A stretch of 64,000 nucleotides of DNA, taken from contig NC_052358.1 of NCBI RefSeq assembly GCF_009727055.1, positions 42,087,337 through 42,151,336 on the forward strand. Direction: 5' to 3'. Positions 12,218 through 25,138 of this stretch are shown here, one piece after another; the stretch's first letter is position 1; every line of letters begins with the position of its first letter. The DNA is from Benincasa hispida (taxonomy: Eukaryota > Streptophyta > Magnoliopsida > Cucurbitales > Cucurbitaceae). The position numbers and the translations under genes are program-made. The notes under the pieces were generated by a model. That model was not told where the DNA came from, searched no databases, and worked only from the letters and a program-made list of their open reading frames with translations.

Positions 12218-12345
12218 TATTTTAAATTGTTGATTATGCATAATTTTTCTATTTATTCTATAAAATTCAATATTTGATAAAAATTGGAATTTGGGACCGA
12301 TCCCTACTTCTATATCGGTGTTCCTTCAATTGGTATCAAAGAGCC
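12218..12345 (+). mobile_element. LTR end fragment plus primer-binding site of a copia element
   Basis: The segment 'attgttgattatgcataatt ... ttccttca' matches the last 120 bases of the LTR ending at 25138. Two bases later comes TGGTATCAAAGAGCC (12331-12345). This is close to TGGTATCAGAGC, the usual plant primer-binding site complementary to the 3' end of initiator tRNA-Met. Minus-strand DNA synthesis of the element would start here. About 110 bases of leader follow before another LTR begins, so the element body is gone. Confidence 0.65.
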
Positions 12346-12460
12346 AGACTTAATTTTACAAATTCATGGTGGGTTTTTGCATTATGTATTTAATTCATGA
12401 TTGATTAATGTATGGAATGAATCGTTTGTGATTATTGGATAATTTCGAGATTGGACTTTT

Positions 12461-14370
12461 GTTTTACATGTTGTTTGTAATTGTAATGTACAAACATTTT
12501 ACTTATGGAATAAAATATCTGATGTTTTATTTTATTTATTTAGTTGCATTAATCACAAACCAATAAACTAACATCCAAGATTATCTTGTAGCTTAAACAT
12601 GTATGTAGAGACATTTGTAGAGCTTAAACATGTATGTAGAGACATATGAGTGGAGCATGTTTTAAGTGATAACCTAAATGGTCTGTAGTAGATGGACAAA
12701 GTTGGATACCTTATCCTAGTGACACTACGAATATGACTCGTTTTTTATATGTTACACTTGTTATAAAGTACTGCAAATGATCTGATCCTGATCATTCATG
12801 TGGAGACATGTGAGCAAGGATATTCTATAGAAAGAAGTTTGTATAAGATCGGACCACGAAATATTTAGTCTCATTATATAATGCGGTTTGTAATTAAGAC
12901 TTACATTTCAACGGGATGACCATAGGTAACATGACCTGAATCCTGAGTGAGTTGTGAGCTCCGGCCTATGAAGGCGGTCCTTTGATTTTTATGGATGAGA
13001 GTGACCAGATCACCGACTTAATAAGCCTACCATTTTGGGATTCGTTTGATTGGTGAGTTGGAAACACAACTACACAAGAAGAAATTCACTTCTTCCCTAA
13101 TGTCGGCATAAGTAGATAAATTGCTCCCTTAACGGCTGATTCTGGGGCTTGAACAATGTGGCTTCTCCTAGCCCGAGAAAGGTTTGGTCATAGTTGGACT
13201 ATGATTTATTGTTCATTAGAGGGATCAGTGATACTTAAGAAGTGAGATGTAACTAAAGCGGTAATTTTGGTCCACTTGTACTTATGAGCAATTTATGAAG
13301 GGTCATTATACTATTGACTGGTTATATCCAATGGACACAGAAATATATTTGTAGTGTGAATAATGCAGTTGTGGGTCTTTAGTGTAGCGTCCGATAGTTA
13401 ACAGATGGTGGACAGTTTGATTAAAGGAGTTTAATTAATTATTCACGTACCATTGGAGCTTCAAGCTACAAGTCCATGAGGTCCCCTCAGTAGCTCAACG
13501 AGAATAAATGAGAAGTTTTTGGATTAATTTGAATTGTTCAGATTAATTAAGGAAATTAATTATATATGATATAATTACTATAATGTATTTGATACATTAT
13601 ATTATTAAGTATTTATGAGAGGAAATGAATATTTAATATGATTAAAATATTAATTGTATGTACTGGATTCATATGGTTAAATTTAATATAAATATTATTT
13701 ATATTAAAAGACATTGGTGAGATAAAGGAAACTATAGGTTATATTGTATATGATACAATATTAAAACTATAGGTTATATGTTATATTTAATATAACATAT
13801 AGTTTAATATATATTATATGATAAGATAGTTATCATTTGAATATATATTAAATTATTTACTAATTAAATTTATTTATTTATTTATTTCAAAATTGTTCTT
13901 TGGGAGGAAGTTGCAACTCTCTCCCCCTTCTTTCCTTCCAGATTGTGTAAGTGGGGATTTTTTTTTTTTTTTACGGTCATTTTTTTCCTCTATGGTAAAG
14001 AAAAAGGTGCAAAAAAAAAAAAAAAAAAACTAACAAAGAGTTTTGAGATCTATATATCCTCCTTCTCCTCTTATATTCTCTCTAATTCATCTTCCCTCAT
14101 CAAAATAATCAGAGCCCCACTTCTCTTGGATTCTCATCTAGAGAATACCGAGGTAGCCATTCATGGTGGTATTCGTTCGAGGGAATTTCACGTGAAGTTT
14201 TGGTTTCTATAAAGGTTAGGGTTCTGAACCTTTCTTCTTTCTCTTTTTTATTTTTAAGCATACTGTATTTTATTTATTAAATGCATATTTTTGTTCTGTC
14301 TCTATAAAAGTTTACATTCTGTGAAATTTGATAAAATTGAGACAATCTGTTTCCGCTTAAGGTCCCTTCA
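12461..14370 (+). mobile_element. LTR-C copy 1, 5' end missing
   Basis: It aligns by eye with the LTR at 23188-25138: 'gtttgtaattgtaatgtac', 'aataaactaacatccaag', 'aacatgtatgtagagacat', 'gaccataggtaacatgac', 'attggttatatccaatgg'-like blocks, then AT-rich runs and CCTTCA at 14365-14370. About 35 bases of the head are missing. A 33-base segment around 12590-12652 (gcttaaacatgtatgtagag) is tandemly duplicated, which the other copy lacks. It could be the 5' LTR of the decayed copia element downstream, but no primer-binding site follows it. Confidence 0.65.
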
Positions 14371-14815
14371 CAGGGTACTTTCATTGCAACCTTTATTTTT
14401 ATAAATTTGATTTATAAGGACCCGTGTTTTGGGCATAATTATTGTTATGGAGCCTGTATTTGTTCTGTATTTAGTCATTTGTGGATGTTTTGGTGGATTT
14501 CTAGAGAAAACGAGTCCAAAATTGGAGGAGAATCGATGAAGATTACAATTGTACAGTGGCTACTATACAGTAGCGTTGCAACGATGTGTCCTAGCATTGC
14601 AACGCTAGGTCACAACATTGCAATGCTGCAAGATGAAAAGAACAAAGTGAATCGCGCGCGGTTTGGTTTGTTGCTTGGTTGGTTTATGTTCGATTCGAGT
14701 GGTTCGTGGCTGGTTCAGGTGCTGGGCGGACCAATTATGCAGTTTAAGACCCAGTTCGCTTGTTTTGAACTAGCTGAACTTTAATTATTTAATAGATAGT
14801 TATTTTTTTTAATTA
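14371..14815. other. Unassigned retroelement-like segment with palindromic motifs
   Basis: I could not assign this to a domain. A 125-codon frame at 14407-14784 has no recognisable motif. The segment carries three near-copies of the palindrome AGCRTTGCAAYGCT at 14572-14585, 14593-14606 and 14614-14627, the same word found in the gypsy-type LTR at 30002-31494. That suggests a fragment of a related LTR. Confidence 0.35.
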
Positions 14816-15790
14816 ACTTAATATAAGTGTTTTGTCTGCTAGAGCTCCGCCGGCGGCCGCATCTATATTGCTTCTCTCAGATGAGATAAACCTGAATAGA
14901 AGTATTGAATTAGATATTGCTCAGAAATTTGATGGTGTGGAAAAGATGCACATAACTGTTTGTATCTTTCACAATATTCATACAAAGATTCTCCTACACT
15001 TTGTTTAATTCCATAAATCTCTTTCCGTATGTTATGAGCTTTAGATGACGGAAAGAATTTTTCTAAAAAAATTTTTTTCAATCCACTCTACGTAGTAATA
15101 GAACCCGCTGGTAAGTAGTATAGCCAATCCTTAGCCACATCCTTCAAGGAGAAGGGGAAGGCTCTAAGGTTGAGCTACTCTTGTGTCACTCCATGAGGAC
15201 GCATCCCGTCACAAACAAGGTGAAACTCCTTCATGTGCTTGTGAGGGTCTTCACCGNCAATCCTTAGCCACATCCTTCAAGGAGAAGGGGAAGGCTCTAA
15301 GGTTGAGCTACTCTTGTGTCACTCCATGAGAACGCATCCCGTCACAAACAAGGTGAAACTCCTTCATGTGCTTATGAGAGTCTTCACTGGGTTGCCCTCT
15401 GAAAGTTGGAAGTAAATGTACTAGCCCCAGTTTGAGTTCAAATGGGACAGTTGTCTCTGGGTATACAATGCAAAAGGTTGTTAATTATAACCCGATTCAG
15501 CTAACTCATGCAAAGTTTGTTCTCTTTCTTCACCCATGATGTTTGGTTGTGGTTGTTCATTTTCTTGATCCAACTCTTCAAATTCTTTTTGCTTTCTTCT
15601 AGCTCCTTCCCTTCATAATCTTCTTTCCTCATGATCAATATCTAAAAGAAAACTCCAAGAGGAACAGGTTATACACAAAGGGAAAACTTAAAAATAAATT
15701 AACTGTTTTTTTAATGATTTTTTTATTCTTTTTTTTTAGAAGGAATTCAAAATTCTAAAAATCCAATTGCACAGTTCCCCGACAACGACG
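14816..15790 (-). pseudogene. Ty3/gypsy gag fragment
   Basis: Reading the minus strand gives a typical gypsy Gag core: DPHKHMKEF, LRAFPFSLKDVAKDWL, YYLPAGSITT, EKFFPSSKAHNIRKEI, ESLYEYCERYKQLC, QYFYSGL and, after a one-base shift, DAAAGGALADK. This is the Retrotrans_gag family that forms the virus-like particle. The GGAL block is typical of the Athila/Tat side of Ty3/gypsy. Stops interrupt it after GVTQE and within ITT*SGL, and a frameshift occurs after LREA. The similarity ends near 14816. A gap artefact lies inside it at 15257. Confidence 0.8.
15125..15390. repeat. Near-identical 130-bp direct repeat flanking a single N
   Basis: The block beginning caatccttagccacatcc occurs at 15125 and again at 15258, directly after an N at 15257. 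The two copies differ at only about three positions (for example gaggacgc versus gagaacgc, and cttgtgaggg versus cttatgagag). It falls inside a gag coding region, which the repeat breaks. A scaffold join whose overlapping ends were not merged is the simplest reading. Confidence 0.85.
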
Positions 15791-15998
15791 CCAATTTTTT
15801 CAGAGTAAAGTAGGTGTCGTTCATTCTATCATCCAAAACAAATGAAATTTATTTAAACTCTAACTACAACTTGAACTAACACGTAGAAATAGTGGAACTA
15901 AGAGGTCGATCCCAAGAGAACATCAAATAATTGGCCTAAAAATTGACTATTTGAATTCCTAAATGTAGTCACAAGAATAACAAAAACATGCAATGTTT
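15780..15998 (-). mobile_element. Gypsy LTR tail with primer-binding site, duplicated end
   Basis: On the minus strand this shows an LTR tail ending ...ctctgaaaa followed by TTGGCGTCGTTGTCGGGGAA. That resembles the TGGCGCCGTTGCCGGGGA primer-binding site of plant Athila/Tat gypsy elements. About 200 bases of LTR tail are repeated immediately to the right at 16011-16200, with a second truncated site gacgccaatt at 16001-16010. So two LTR ends lie back to back here. Confidence 0.65.
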
Positions 15999-16010
15999 AC
16001 GACGCCAATT

Positions 16011-17587
16011 TGTTCGGAGTAAAGTAGGTATCGTTAATTCTATCTACCCAAAACAAATGAAATTTATTTAAACTCTAACTACAACTAGAACTAACATGTA
16101 GTAGTAGTGGAAGTAAGAGGTCGACCCCTAGAGAACCACAAATAATTGGCCTAAAAATTGACTATTAAGTTCCTAAATACAAAAGATTACATTGGTGGGG
16201 TTGGTGGGTGTTTGTTTTAAGAACTAAAGGAAACTAACTAAGCAAAAGACAAGAATTGATATAGGAAATTTATTGATGAGAGAAATAAAAGAGAGTTTGT
16301 GAGATAAAATTCAATGGAAATGAAATCTTGGGAATTTTATATAACTAGGCAATTCTATCATTGACTTAATAAGAAATCGTGCAATTAGATTATTCAATAG
16401 TTCATTAAGAATAAATTCCTAATGCCCTAATTAGCTACAATTAACCATAATCTAGGTCGTAATTGCTTCCTAAAGACATTTCACAACAAATCCCTAAATT
16501 GCATTTAACTCATGGGTTTTCTTAACGATTCCAATCTTGAAATCAAAATACTGAAAATTCAAGATTGATTACATGCATGTTCTAAATTAATAGATTCTTT
16601 AAAGAAAAGAGGAAAAGAAGTCCACATTTTCTATGAGGACTACTAATTCATGCAACAACAATATACAATTTTGTTATAGAACCATGTAATTTTTGCATAC
16701 AAAAATTGATAATCTTGATTCGTCAATTCAATCTTAATCAATTTTATTCTAAATCTCAGCAAGAACATTCAAAAGAAAGTAATTGCATGAAAGAAAATTA
16801 AAAAAAAAAGTCTCAAGAAAATGCCTAATTACATAGTACCCCAAGAAAAAGATTTACCTACTCATGGAGGTTAAAGTTCTTTAAGCATTCCATTGATAGT
16901 TGCATATTGATACAAGTTTGAGTACAAACCGACACAATCTCATAGAAAATTACAAGAATCACTCTTGGAAATCGAGATCCCTCTCTAAAAAAAATGAGTT
17001 TTTCTTCTTCTAAGTTTTTCTCTCAAGAGAATGATGGATTTTCTAAAATAATTATATCACTTTCTCCGTCTTCTGAAGAACTGAACTCATTTATACCAGC
17101 AGGAAATCATCGCAAAGCAGCGGATGGATCACATCAAAATCCGAAAAGAAGAACGAGCGCATCGAGTTTTTTTGTTTAATACTCGCTCCTCGACACTTGA
17201 CAGTCAATACTCAATCCTCAGCGCTCGGGATGCTCTTTACTCGATTGTCTTAGCTCAATGGAAAATGAATCAGACGAAACTCGATGACTCGATGGAAGAT
17301 GGTTAAATACTCGTTAGTTTTTACTTGATGCTATTTGACAGTATTCTGTTAAATACTCAATGGTTGATGACCCAACAGCCTTACTCGATGCTCTCCTGAG
17401 TGTTTACTCGATTCTCTTCAATTTGTTGATTTTCTTGGCCATTTTTATCTTTTTGGCATAATTTTCTTGTAATGACTCCAAAATGCTTCAAGGATCGTTA
17501 ATCCTACAAAATTAGCAATTAAAGCAAATAATCAACACAAATTTGGGGAATTAACATAAAAAATATACATTCTTTAAAAACCTAACA
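16011..17587 (-). mobile_element. LTR-E copy 1 (Ty3/gypsy)
   Basis: On the minus strand it runs from TGTTAGGTTTTTAAAG at 17587 to ...CTCCGAACA at 16011, 1577 bases. A TATA box (TATAAATG) lies at 17088-17095, so U3 is about 490 bases. The head, the tail (gtcgacctcttacttcc) and the general layout match the plus-strand LTR at 30002-31494. Its U3 carries at least six ACTCGAT words, whereas the sister copy carries a different motif. It interrupts a copia gag at 17588. Confidence 0.8.
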
Positions 17588-18095
17588 GAGGCCAGTAAAG
17601 TTAGCTTCATCTTGGAATCTTTGCCTGAAAGTTTCCTACAGTTGCGTAGCAATGCTGTTATGAACAGGATTGACTATAACCTAACCACTTTGCTCAATGA
17701 GCTACAGACTTTTTTATCCTTGATGAAAAGCAAGGAACAAAAGGGAGAGGCAAATGTTGCCTCGTCCTTTAAGAAGTTCTACAGAGGATCCTCCTCTGGA
17801 ACTAAGTTTATGCATTTTTCTTCCAACACTAAAAAGTGGAAGAAAAAGAAAGGTGGAAAGGGAAAGCTAACCCACCACTGTTGTCCAGAAGGGCAATATG
17901 GCCAAGGCTACAAATGGGATCTGTTTCCATTGCAACCATGAGGGACATTAGAAGAGGAACTGTCCCAAATACTTGGTAGAAAAGAAGAAGGCCAATCAAG
18001 ATAAATATGATTTACTTGTATTGGAGACTTGTTTAGCGAAAAATGATGATTCAGCCTAGATAACTGATTTAGGTGCCACTAACCATGTTTGTTCT
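17588..18095 (+). pseudogene. Ty1/copia gag and protease start (element C), decayed
   Basis: The frame opens with FILESLPESFLQLRSNAV and NRIDYNLTTLLNELQTF, matching the Gag of the remnant at 43254. A lysine-rich stretch and then a zinc knuckle (CFHCNHEGH ... NC, C-x2-C-x4-H-x4-C) follow in a shifted frame with an in-frame stop. It ends at the protease active site, ITDLGATNHVCS, where Leu replaces the usual Ser of DSGAT. The upstream part was removed or displaced by the gypsy LTR, and the downstream part resumes at 20033 after an inserted LTR. Confidence 0.8.
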
Positions 18096-20032
18096 TGTTG
18101 GGTTTTATGTCCTAGAACCCGTGGTTTGTAAATAATAAACTTATTTTGAAATTCAATATAGTTATTATTGAAGTTTGATTCAACAAAGTTGTTATTGAAT
18201 ATATGAATTACTTATTTCGTTTTAGAAATAAATCCAATAATCTAAAAGATCCATGACTATTACATGAGTACTTAAAATTTATGTGGAGATATAAGAGTGG
18301 ATTAGGTTCAAGTAAACAATCAAAATGATCTATAGTATACGAATAAGGTTGGGTACCTTATTCTGATAACACTATCGAATATGGCTCACTCTGTAATTGT
18401 TACAAGGAGTTACAAAGTGCTACAAACGAAGTTATCCTAATTCATTCATGTGGCGATGTCCTGTGTAATGAGTTTGTACAAGATCGGACCATGAAATAAG
18501 TCACTCTTACTTTATAACGTTGTTAATTATTGAAAGACTGACTATTTCATAACGATGACCTAGGTAACTTAACTTTAATCCTGAACTAACTATGAACTCC
18601 TGTTTATTCGGGTTATCCTTAGATTTGCATAGGTGAGGGTTGGCTCAACAGCGCCGGCTCAATAAGCCTCCGATTTCAGGGGTAAAATCGGGGAGACAGC
18701 TGGGGACATAGGATGCAAGATGGAGTTCGCTCCTACTCGCTTTCAGGGATAGTAGAGAGATTGTTCCCTTAAGTGCTGACTCCAAGTCTTGAACAAGAGA
18801 CCCCAACCTCCCATTGGCCCGAGAGGGACTCGGTCTGATGATCGGATCACAAACCAATTGTTCATTAGAGGATCAGTCGAACTTAAGGAACAATCGGTAA
18901 TCCCGGGGGTAAAACAGTCATTTGACTCAACCGTTATTACAAACAACCTGTGAAGGGTTAACATACTGATCATGGTTATATCGAGTGAACACAAAATATC
19001 TACAGTGGGGGGAGTACAACTACTGAGCTTTAGTGGAGTGGCCCGGTAGTTAACGAATAGGGGTTAATTCGGTGCAAAAAGTTTAGGCAATTAATCTCGG
19101 ATCATTGGAGCCCATGATTTGTAGGTCTATTGGGTCCTCTTACTAGCTCACAAATTGAATAAGCCTTAGAATAATATGATAAGTTGTTTTGAATTGTTCA
19201 AATTTGAATTAAGAGAATTAGTAATTATATGTAATATAATTACACGTTTAATTTTGGAATGAAATGGAATTGGAGAATTGATTAATATTTAAATTTGATT
19301 TAAATATTAATTTCAAAATAAGGATTCATGGTAATGGAATTGATGGCAAATTAATTTAATATTTGATATTAAATTAGTAGAATTAATTAAATTATTTAAT
19401 TAATTATTAATTATTAATTTTATTAGAAAAATTAATAAAATTTCAATCTTAGTTAAAGAATTAAAATTGAGAAACCTTTTGATTTTGAAAATCTATTTGA
19501 AAATAAAAAATGAAAATCGAAAATTGAGAAAAATCTCAATGTGGGATTTTCCCACTTTCAAGCAAGAAGGTTAATCACCTTTTTACCCATAATTCCACCA
19601 CCAAGTTCAAGGAAGAGCTGTAATTACTTCATGTAATCAGCTTGTATGAAAGTCATGCAATAAAACACCCAGTTTTTTAGTGGAAAATTCTATGAAAAAC
19701 CCTGAATTTTGCTGAAGATTCAAGGTGGAATAAGGGTTCTTTTTGTGAGATGAACCAGTGCCTCTTCTTCTCTCAATTCCTAAATTCAAGCTTGTTTTGA
19801 GTCCTACAACTCAATCTAAGGGTCCTAAAGGATAGTAGGGAAACTCTTGTGGTGGTCCACAACAAGATTTGGAGAAGATTGCAGCTGATTTTCGAATTTG
19901 AAGAAGATCTCCAAAGGTATGTAATGAAACCCTCTTCATAGTTGATGAATATGTTTAATTTGTAGCCAAATTGAGGAATTAGAATGCTTAATGATCCATT
20001 TTCTTCCATTGTGTGCTTCTCTAAACCGACCA
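18096..20032 (+). mobile_element. Solo LTR-B copy 3 inside copia protease
   Basis: It starts TGTTGGGTTTTATGTCC and ends ...TAAACCGACCA, 1937 bases. The four bases TTCT occur just before it (18092-18095) and just after it (20033-20036). Removing it together with one TTCT rejoins the protease reading NHVCS to SFQG. No internal retrotransposon sequence accompanies it, so it is a solo LTR left by recombination between two LTRs. Confidence 0.85.
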
Positions 20033-23000
20033 TTCTTCATTTCAAGGAATTAGTTCCTAGCGTCAACTAGAAGTTGGGGAAATAACGATGCGTGTTGGAA
20101 CTGGACACGTCGTCTCAACTATATCTCAGCTATGGCAATGGGAGGGCTTAGACTCTACTTACAGAAATCTTATATTTTATTAGATAATGTATATGGGGTT
20201 CTAGGCTTGAAAAGGAACCTGATTTCTATAAAATTTCTTCTTAAACATCATTACTCTCTAAATTTTTAAGTAAATAAAGTGTTTGTTAACAAGAATGGAG
20301 TATTAATTTCTTGTGTTATCTTAAAGATAACTTATATGTGCTAAGATTGTTAACAACTAAAGCCCTCCTAAAACTGAAATGTTTAAAATTTGCGGTAACT
20401 CAAAATAAAAGAATTAAAATTTCTCTTAAAGAAAATGCCCGTATTTGGCATCTAAGGTTAGGACACATTAATCTCAATAGGATTTAGAGATTGGTTAAGA
20501 ATGGACTTCTAAGTGAGTTAGATGAAAATTTTTTATCTGTGTGTAACTCATGCCTTGAAGGTAAAATGACTAAATGATCTTTTACTAAAAAAGTCATAGG
20601 GTCAAAGAACCCTTAGAACTTGTACATTCAGACCTCTATGGCCCGTTGAATGTTAGAGCAAGAGGAGGGTTTAAATGTTGCATCAGTTTTACTGATGATT
20701 ATTCAAGATATGGGTATGTATATTTAATGCAACAAAAGTTTGAAGCTTTTGAAAAGTTCAAAGAGTTTAAGGCTGAAGTTGAAAATGCATTAAATAAAAC
20801 AATTAAAACATTTCGATCTGATCGAGGTGGGGAGTTTTTGAATCTTAGATTCTAGAACAACTTGATAGAACATAAAATTGTATCCCAATTCTCAGCACCT
20901 GATACACCTCTGCAGAATGGTGTATCAGAAAGGAGAAATCGAACCCCGTTGGACATGGTTCAACTATGATGTATTATGCTTCCCCATCGGACTCGTTTTA
21001 GGGTTATGCAGTACAAACTGTAACTTATATTCTAAACTGTATTCCATCCAAGAATGTTACGAGAACATCTTTGGAATTATGAAATGGTCGTAAAGATAGT
21101 CTATGCCATTTCAAAATCTAGGGTTGGCCAGCATATGTGCTTGAGGCAAATCCTAAGAAACTATAACCCCGTTCAAAATTGTGCCTATTTATAGGTTACC
21201 CTAAAAGAATGAGATATGGTTACTTTTATGATCCTAGAGAAAATAAAGTTTTTGTGTCTGTAAACGTTATATTTCTAGAAGAAAACCACATAAGGGAGAA
21301 TAAGCATTGTGGTAATATTGTGTTGAATGAACTTTCCAAGGAAACTATTGAACCTTCAACAAGAGTTGTTGATGTTGGTTCATCTAGTAGGTCATGTCCA
21401 CCTCAAATGTTGAGAGAACCTCGACATAGTGAGAGGATTACGAACCCGTCTATTCGTTATATGGGTTTAATAGAAATCCTAGCTATGGTAGCTGACGGAG
21501 ATGTTGAGGATCCATTTTCTTACAAGAAGGAAATGGAGGATGTTGACAAAGATGAGTGGATCAAAGCTATGGATCTCGAAATGGAGTCTATGTACCCCAA
21601 TTCTATTTAGGATCTTGTAGATCAACCTGATGGTGTTATACATATAGGTTACAAATGGATCTACAAGAGAAAATGGGGTGCTGATAGAGAGGTGCAATCC
21701 TTCAAGGCTAGACTTGTGGCAAAGGCTTATACCCAAGTTGAGGGAGTCCACTATGAGGAAACTTTCTCAATGTTTCCATGTTGAAGTCTATCCAAACCCT
21801 CTTGTCCATTGCCTTATATTATGACTATAAGATCTGAAAAATGGACGTCAAGACCGCCTTTCTGAATGGCAATCTTGAGGAGACCATTTATATGTAGCAG
21901 CTTGAGGGATTCATAACACAAGGTCAAAAGCAAAAGGTTTTTAAGCTAAATTGGTCCATCTATAGATTGTAGCAAACTTCTCGATCTTGGTATATAAGAT
22001 TTGATACTACGATCAATCTTATGATTTTGATCAAAATGTTGATGAGCCTTGTATTTACAAGAGAATCATCAATAGTTCAGTAGCCTTTCTAGTGTTGTAT
22101 GTAGATGATATCCTACTCATTGGGAATGATGTAGGTTTACTGATTGAAATTAAGAATTGGCTATTGACCCAATTCCAAATGAAAGATTTGGGAGAGGCCA
22201 AGTTTGTTCTAGAAATTCGGATCTTTAGAGATAGAAAGAACAAAACGCTAGCCCTGTCTCAGGTACCGTATGGAAATATGCTTGTTAAATTCTCAATGTA
22301 GAACTCCAAAAGAGGTTTACTCCCTTTCAAGCATGGAGTTATATTATCTAAGGAACAGTGTCCTAAGACACCTTAAGAGATTGAGGAAATGAGACAGATC
22401 CCTTATGCATCAGCTGTTGGCAGTCTGATGTATGTGATGTTATGTACTAGACCTAACATTTGCTATGCGGTGGGGATAGTCAATAGATATCAATCTAATC
22501 CAAGATTTGATCACTAGACTGCCATTAAAAACATCCTTCAGTATCTACGGAGAACAAGGGACTACATGCTCGTGTATGGTTCTAAGGATTTGATCCTTAC
22601 AAGATACATGGATTCTAATTTCCAGATTGATAAGGATTCTAAGAAATCCACCTCAGGATCAGTGTTCACTCTTAACAGAGGAGAAGCACCAAGCAGAGGT
22701 GCGTTGCTGACTTCACTATGGAAGCTGAGTACGTAGCGGCTTGTGAAGCTGCTAAAGAAGCTGTATGGCCCAGGAAATTTTCGATTGATCTAAAAGTGGT
22801 TCCCGACATGTCAAAGTCCATCACCCTTTATTATGATAATAGTGGTGTTGTGGTTAATTCACGAGAGCCTTGGAGTCACAAGCGCAGGAAACATATAGAG
22901 CAAAAGTATCATCTCTTCTGAGAGATTGGGTATTGAGAGGACGTGATCGTCATGCAGATAGCTTCAGAGTATAACGTTGTTGATCTGTTTACAAAGACCC

Positions 23001-23068
23001 TTACGACTAAGGTGTTTGAGGGTCACTTGAAGTGTATGGGTCTACGGGACAAGCCACATTTAGTCTAG
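20033..23068 (+). pseudogene. Ty1/copia pol remnant (element C): integrase, reverse transcriptase, RNase H
   Basis: Pieces in several frames follow the copia order. GAG-pre-integrase reads IWHLRLGHINL with a downstream CNSCLEGK. Integrase has FTDDYSRYGYVY and FRSDRGGEF, then a broken PLQNGVSERRNR. The region 21179-21610 includes FIGYPKRMRYGYFYDPRENK. Reverse transcriptase gives YKWIYKRKWGADREV and YVDDILLIGND. RNase H gives EAEYVAACEAAKEAVW and YYDNSGVVV, ending at the tail stop near 23066. Many stops and frameshifts show it is dead. RTs of this type copy the element RNA in cytoplasmic particles. Confidence 0.85.
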
Positions 23069-23187
23069 AACAAGTGAGAGACTTTGTACTGGCCATTTGT
23101 TATGCCACAATTTATTGCTTTGTGTACTTGTATATTAGTATGACTTGTATATTGTACACACCACTAGCTTTAGGACAAGTGCAAGAT

Positions 23188-25138
23188 TGTTGAGGTTGAT
23201 GCCCTAAATCTAAAGGGTCCTATAGTTTGTAATTGTATTGTACAAACATTTTATTTATTTAATAAAATATGAGATGTTTTATTTGACCTTTAGTAGCATT
23301 AAACCCACAAACCAATAAACTAACATCCAAGGTTATCATCTGTAGCTTCAACATGTATGTAGAGACATACAAGTGGATCATGTATAAATGATAACTTAAA
23401 TGGTTTGTAGTAATTGGATAAGGCTGGATACCTTATCCTAGTGACACTACGAGTACGACCCGCTTTGTAGATGTTATAATTGTTGTAAAGTGCTACAAAT
23501 GAGTTGATCCTAATCATTCATATGAAGACATGTGAGTGGAGGTATTCTATACAAAGGATTTTGTATAAGACCAGTCCATGAAATGACTAGTCTCATTATA
23601 TAACATCGTTCATAATAGAGACTTACATTTCACCAGGATGACCATAGGTGTCATGACTTGAATCCTGAGTGAGTTGTGAACCCCTGTCTACGAAGGCAGT
23701 CTTTTGATTTGTATGGGTGAAAGTGGCCAGATCTCCAACTCAATAAGCCTACCATTTTGGAGATTCGTCTGATTAGGGAATTGGGAACACAACTACACAA
23801 GATGGAATTCATTCCTTCCCCAAGGTGGGGTAAGTAGATAAATTACTCTCTCAATGGCTGATTCCGGGGCTTGAACAATGTGGCGTCACACCCTCTCCTG
23901 GGCTGAGAAGGGTTTGGTCAATGGTCATAGTTAGACTATGACTTATTGTTCATTAGAAAGATCAGTGGTACTTAAGAAGTTAGATGTAACTATAGGGACA
24001 AAACGGTAATTTTGACTTAGTTGTACTTACGAGCAATTTGTGAAGGGTCATTACACTGTTGATTGGTTATATCCAATGGACACAGAAACATATTTGTAGT
24101 TCGAAGAGTGTAGCTGTCGGTTTTTAGTGGAGTGTCGATAGTTACTAGATGTTGAATAATTTAATTAAAGGAGTTTAAGTAATTATTCAAATACCATTAG
24201 AGCTTTAAGCTACAGGTCCATGAGGCCCCCTCTATAGCTTAACAAGGATTTAATGAGAATCTATTTTGGATTAATTTGAATTGTTCAAATTAATTGAGAG
24301 AATTAATTAAATGTGATATAATTAATTTAATTTAATTATAGATGATATAATTACTATAATGTATTTGATACATTATAATATTAAGTTTATTTGAGAGGAA
24401 ATAAATATTTGAATATGATTCAAATATTAATTATATGAATTTGATTCATATAATTAAATTGAATATAAATGGGATTTATATTAAATTTCATTGACGAGAG
24501 AAGTAAAACTATAAGTTATATTGTATTTGATATAATATTAAACCATAGGTTATATGTTTTATGTCATGTAACTTATATATATGTGTATATATATAATAGT
24601 TTTATATAAATTAAATTATTTTTTTTTTATTTTTATTTTTTAATTAATGGGAGAGAAATAACTTCCTTCCTCTAATTTCTCTCAATTCACTACGTGTGAG
24701 TGGGTTGATTATGGCCTTTTGGTTGTTCTTCACAATTTTTTTGTGGAAGAAGAAACCAAAGCACTATAAGAGAAAAAAATTCTCTTGATCTCACCCTCTC
24801 ATCTTCTCAATCTCACTCCTTCACCCAAAATACTGCAAAGGCCACACCTCTTACAGATTCTCTTCCCCTATAAAGAATATAGAGGAAATTTTCGTGGTGG
24901 TGGCCATTAAGGATTCGAGATCGTTGCAATTCGTGATCTTTTTGGAGGAAAGGGAATTCGTGAAGAAGGTTGTTCTTCAAAGGTATCATTTCTTTCCTAA
25001 TCTCTTTTATCAATTCTAAATGCATGCTGTAACTTTAAATTGTTGATTATGCATAATTTTTCTTTTTATTCTATAAAATTCGATGTTATGTAAAAACTGG
25101 AATTTGGGACTGATCCCCACTTCCGTGCTGGACCTTCA
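23188..25138 (+). mobile_element. 3' LTR of element C (LTR-C copy 2)
   Basis: It follows the pol tail and a likely polypurine tract (aggacaagtgcaagat). It starts TGTTGAGGTTGATGCCC and ends GACCTTCA, 1951 bases. Block order matches 12461-14370 and, more distantly, LTR-A. It directly abuts the gag of a different copia element (D) at 25139. Confidence 0.8.

Noticed and set aside
14839..14862. gagctc ... gcggccgc (SacI and NotI sites) that look like a cloning vector polylinker
   Set aside because: Read on the minus strand this is the conserved gypsy Gag block DAAAGGALADK, in register with the gag fragment after one frameshift. It is natural sequence.
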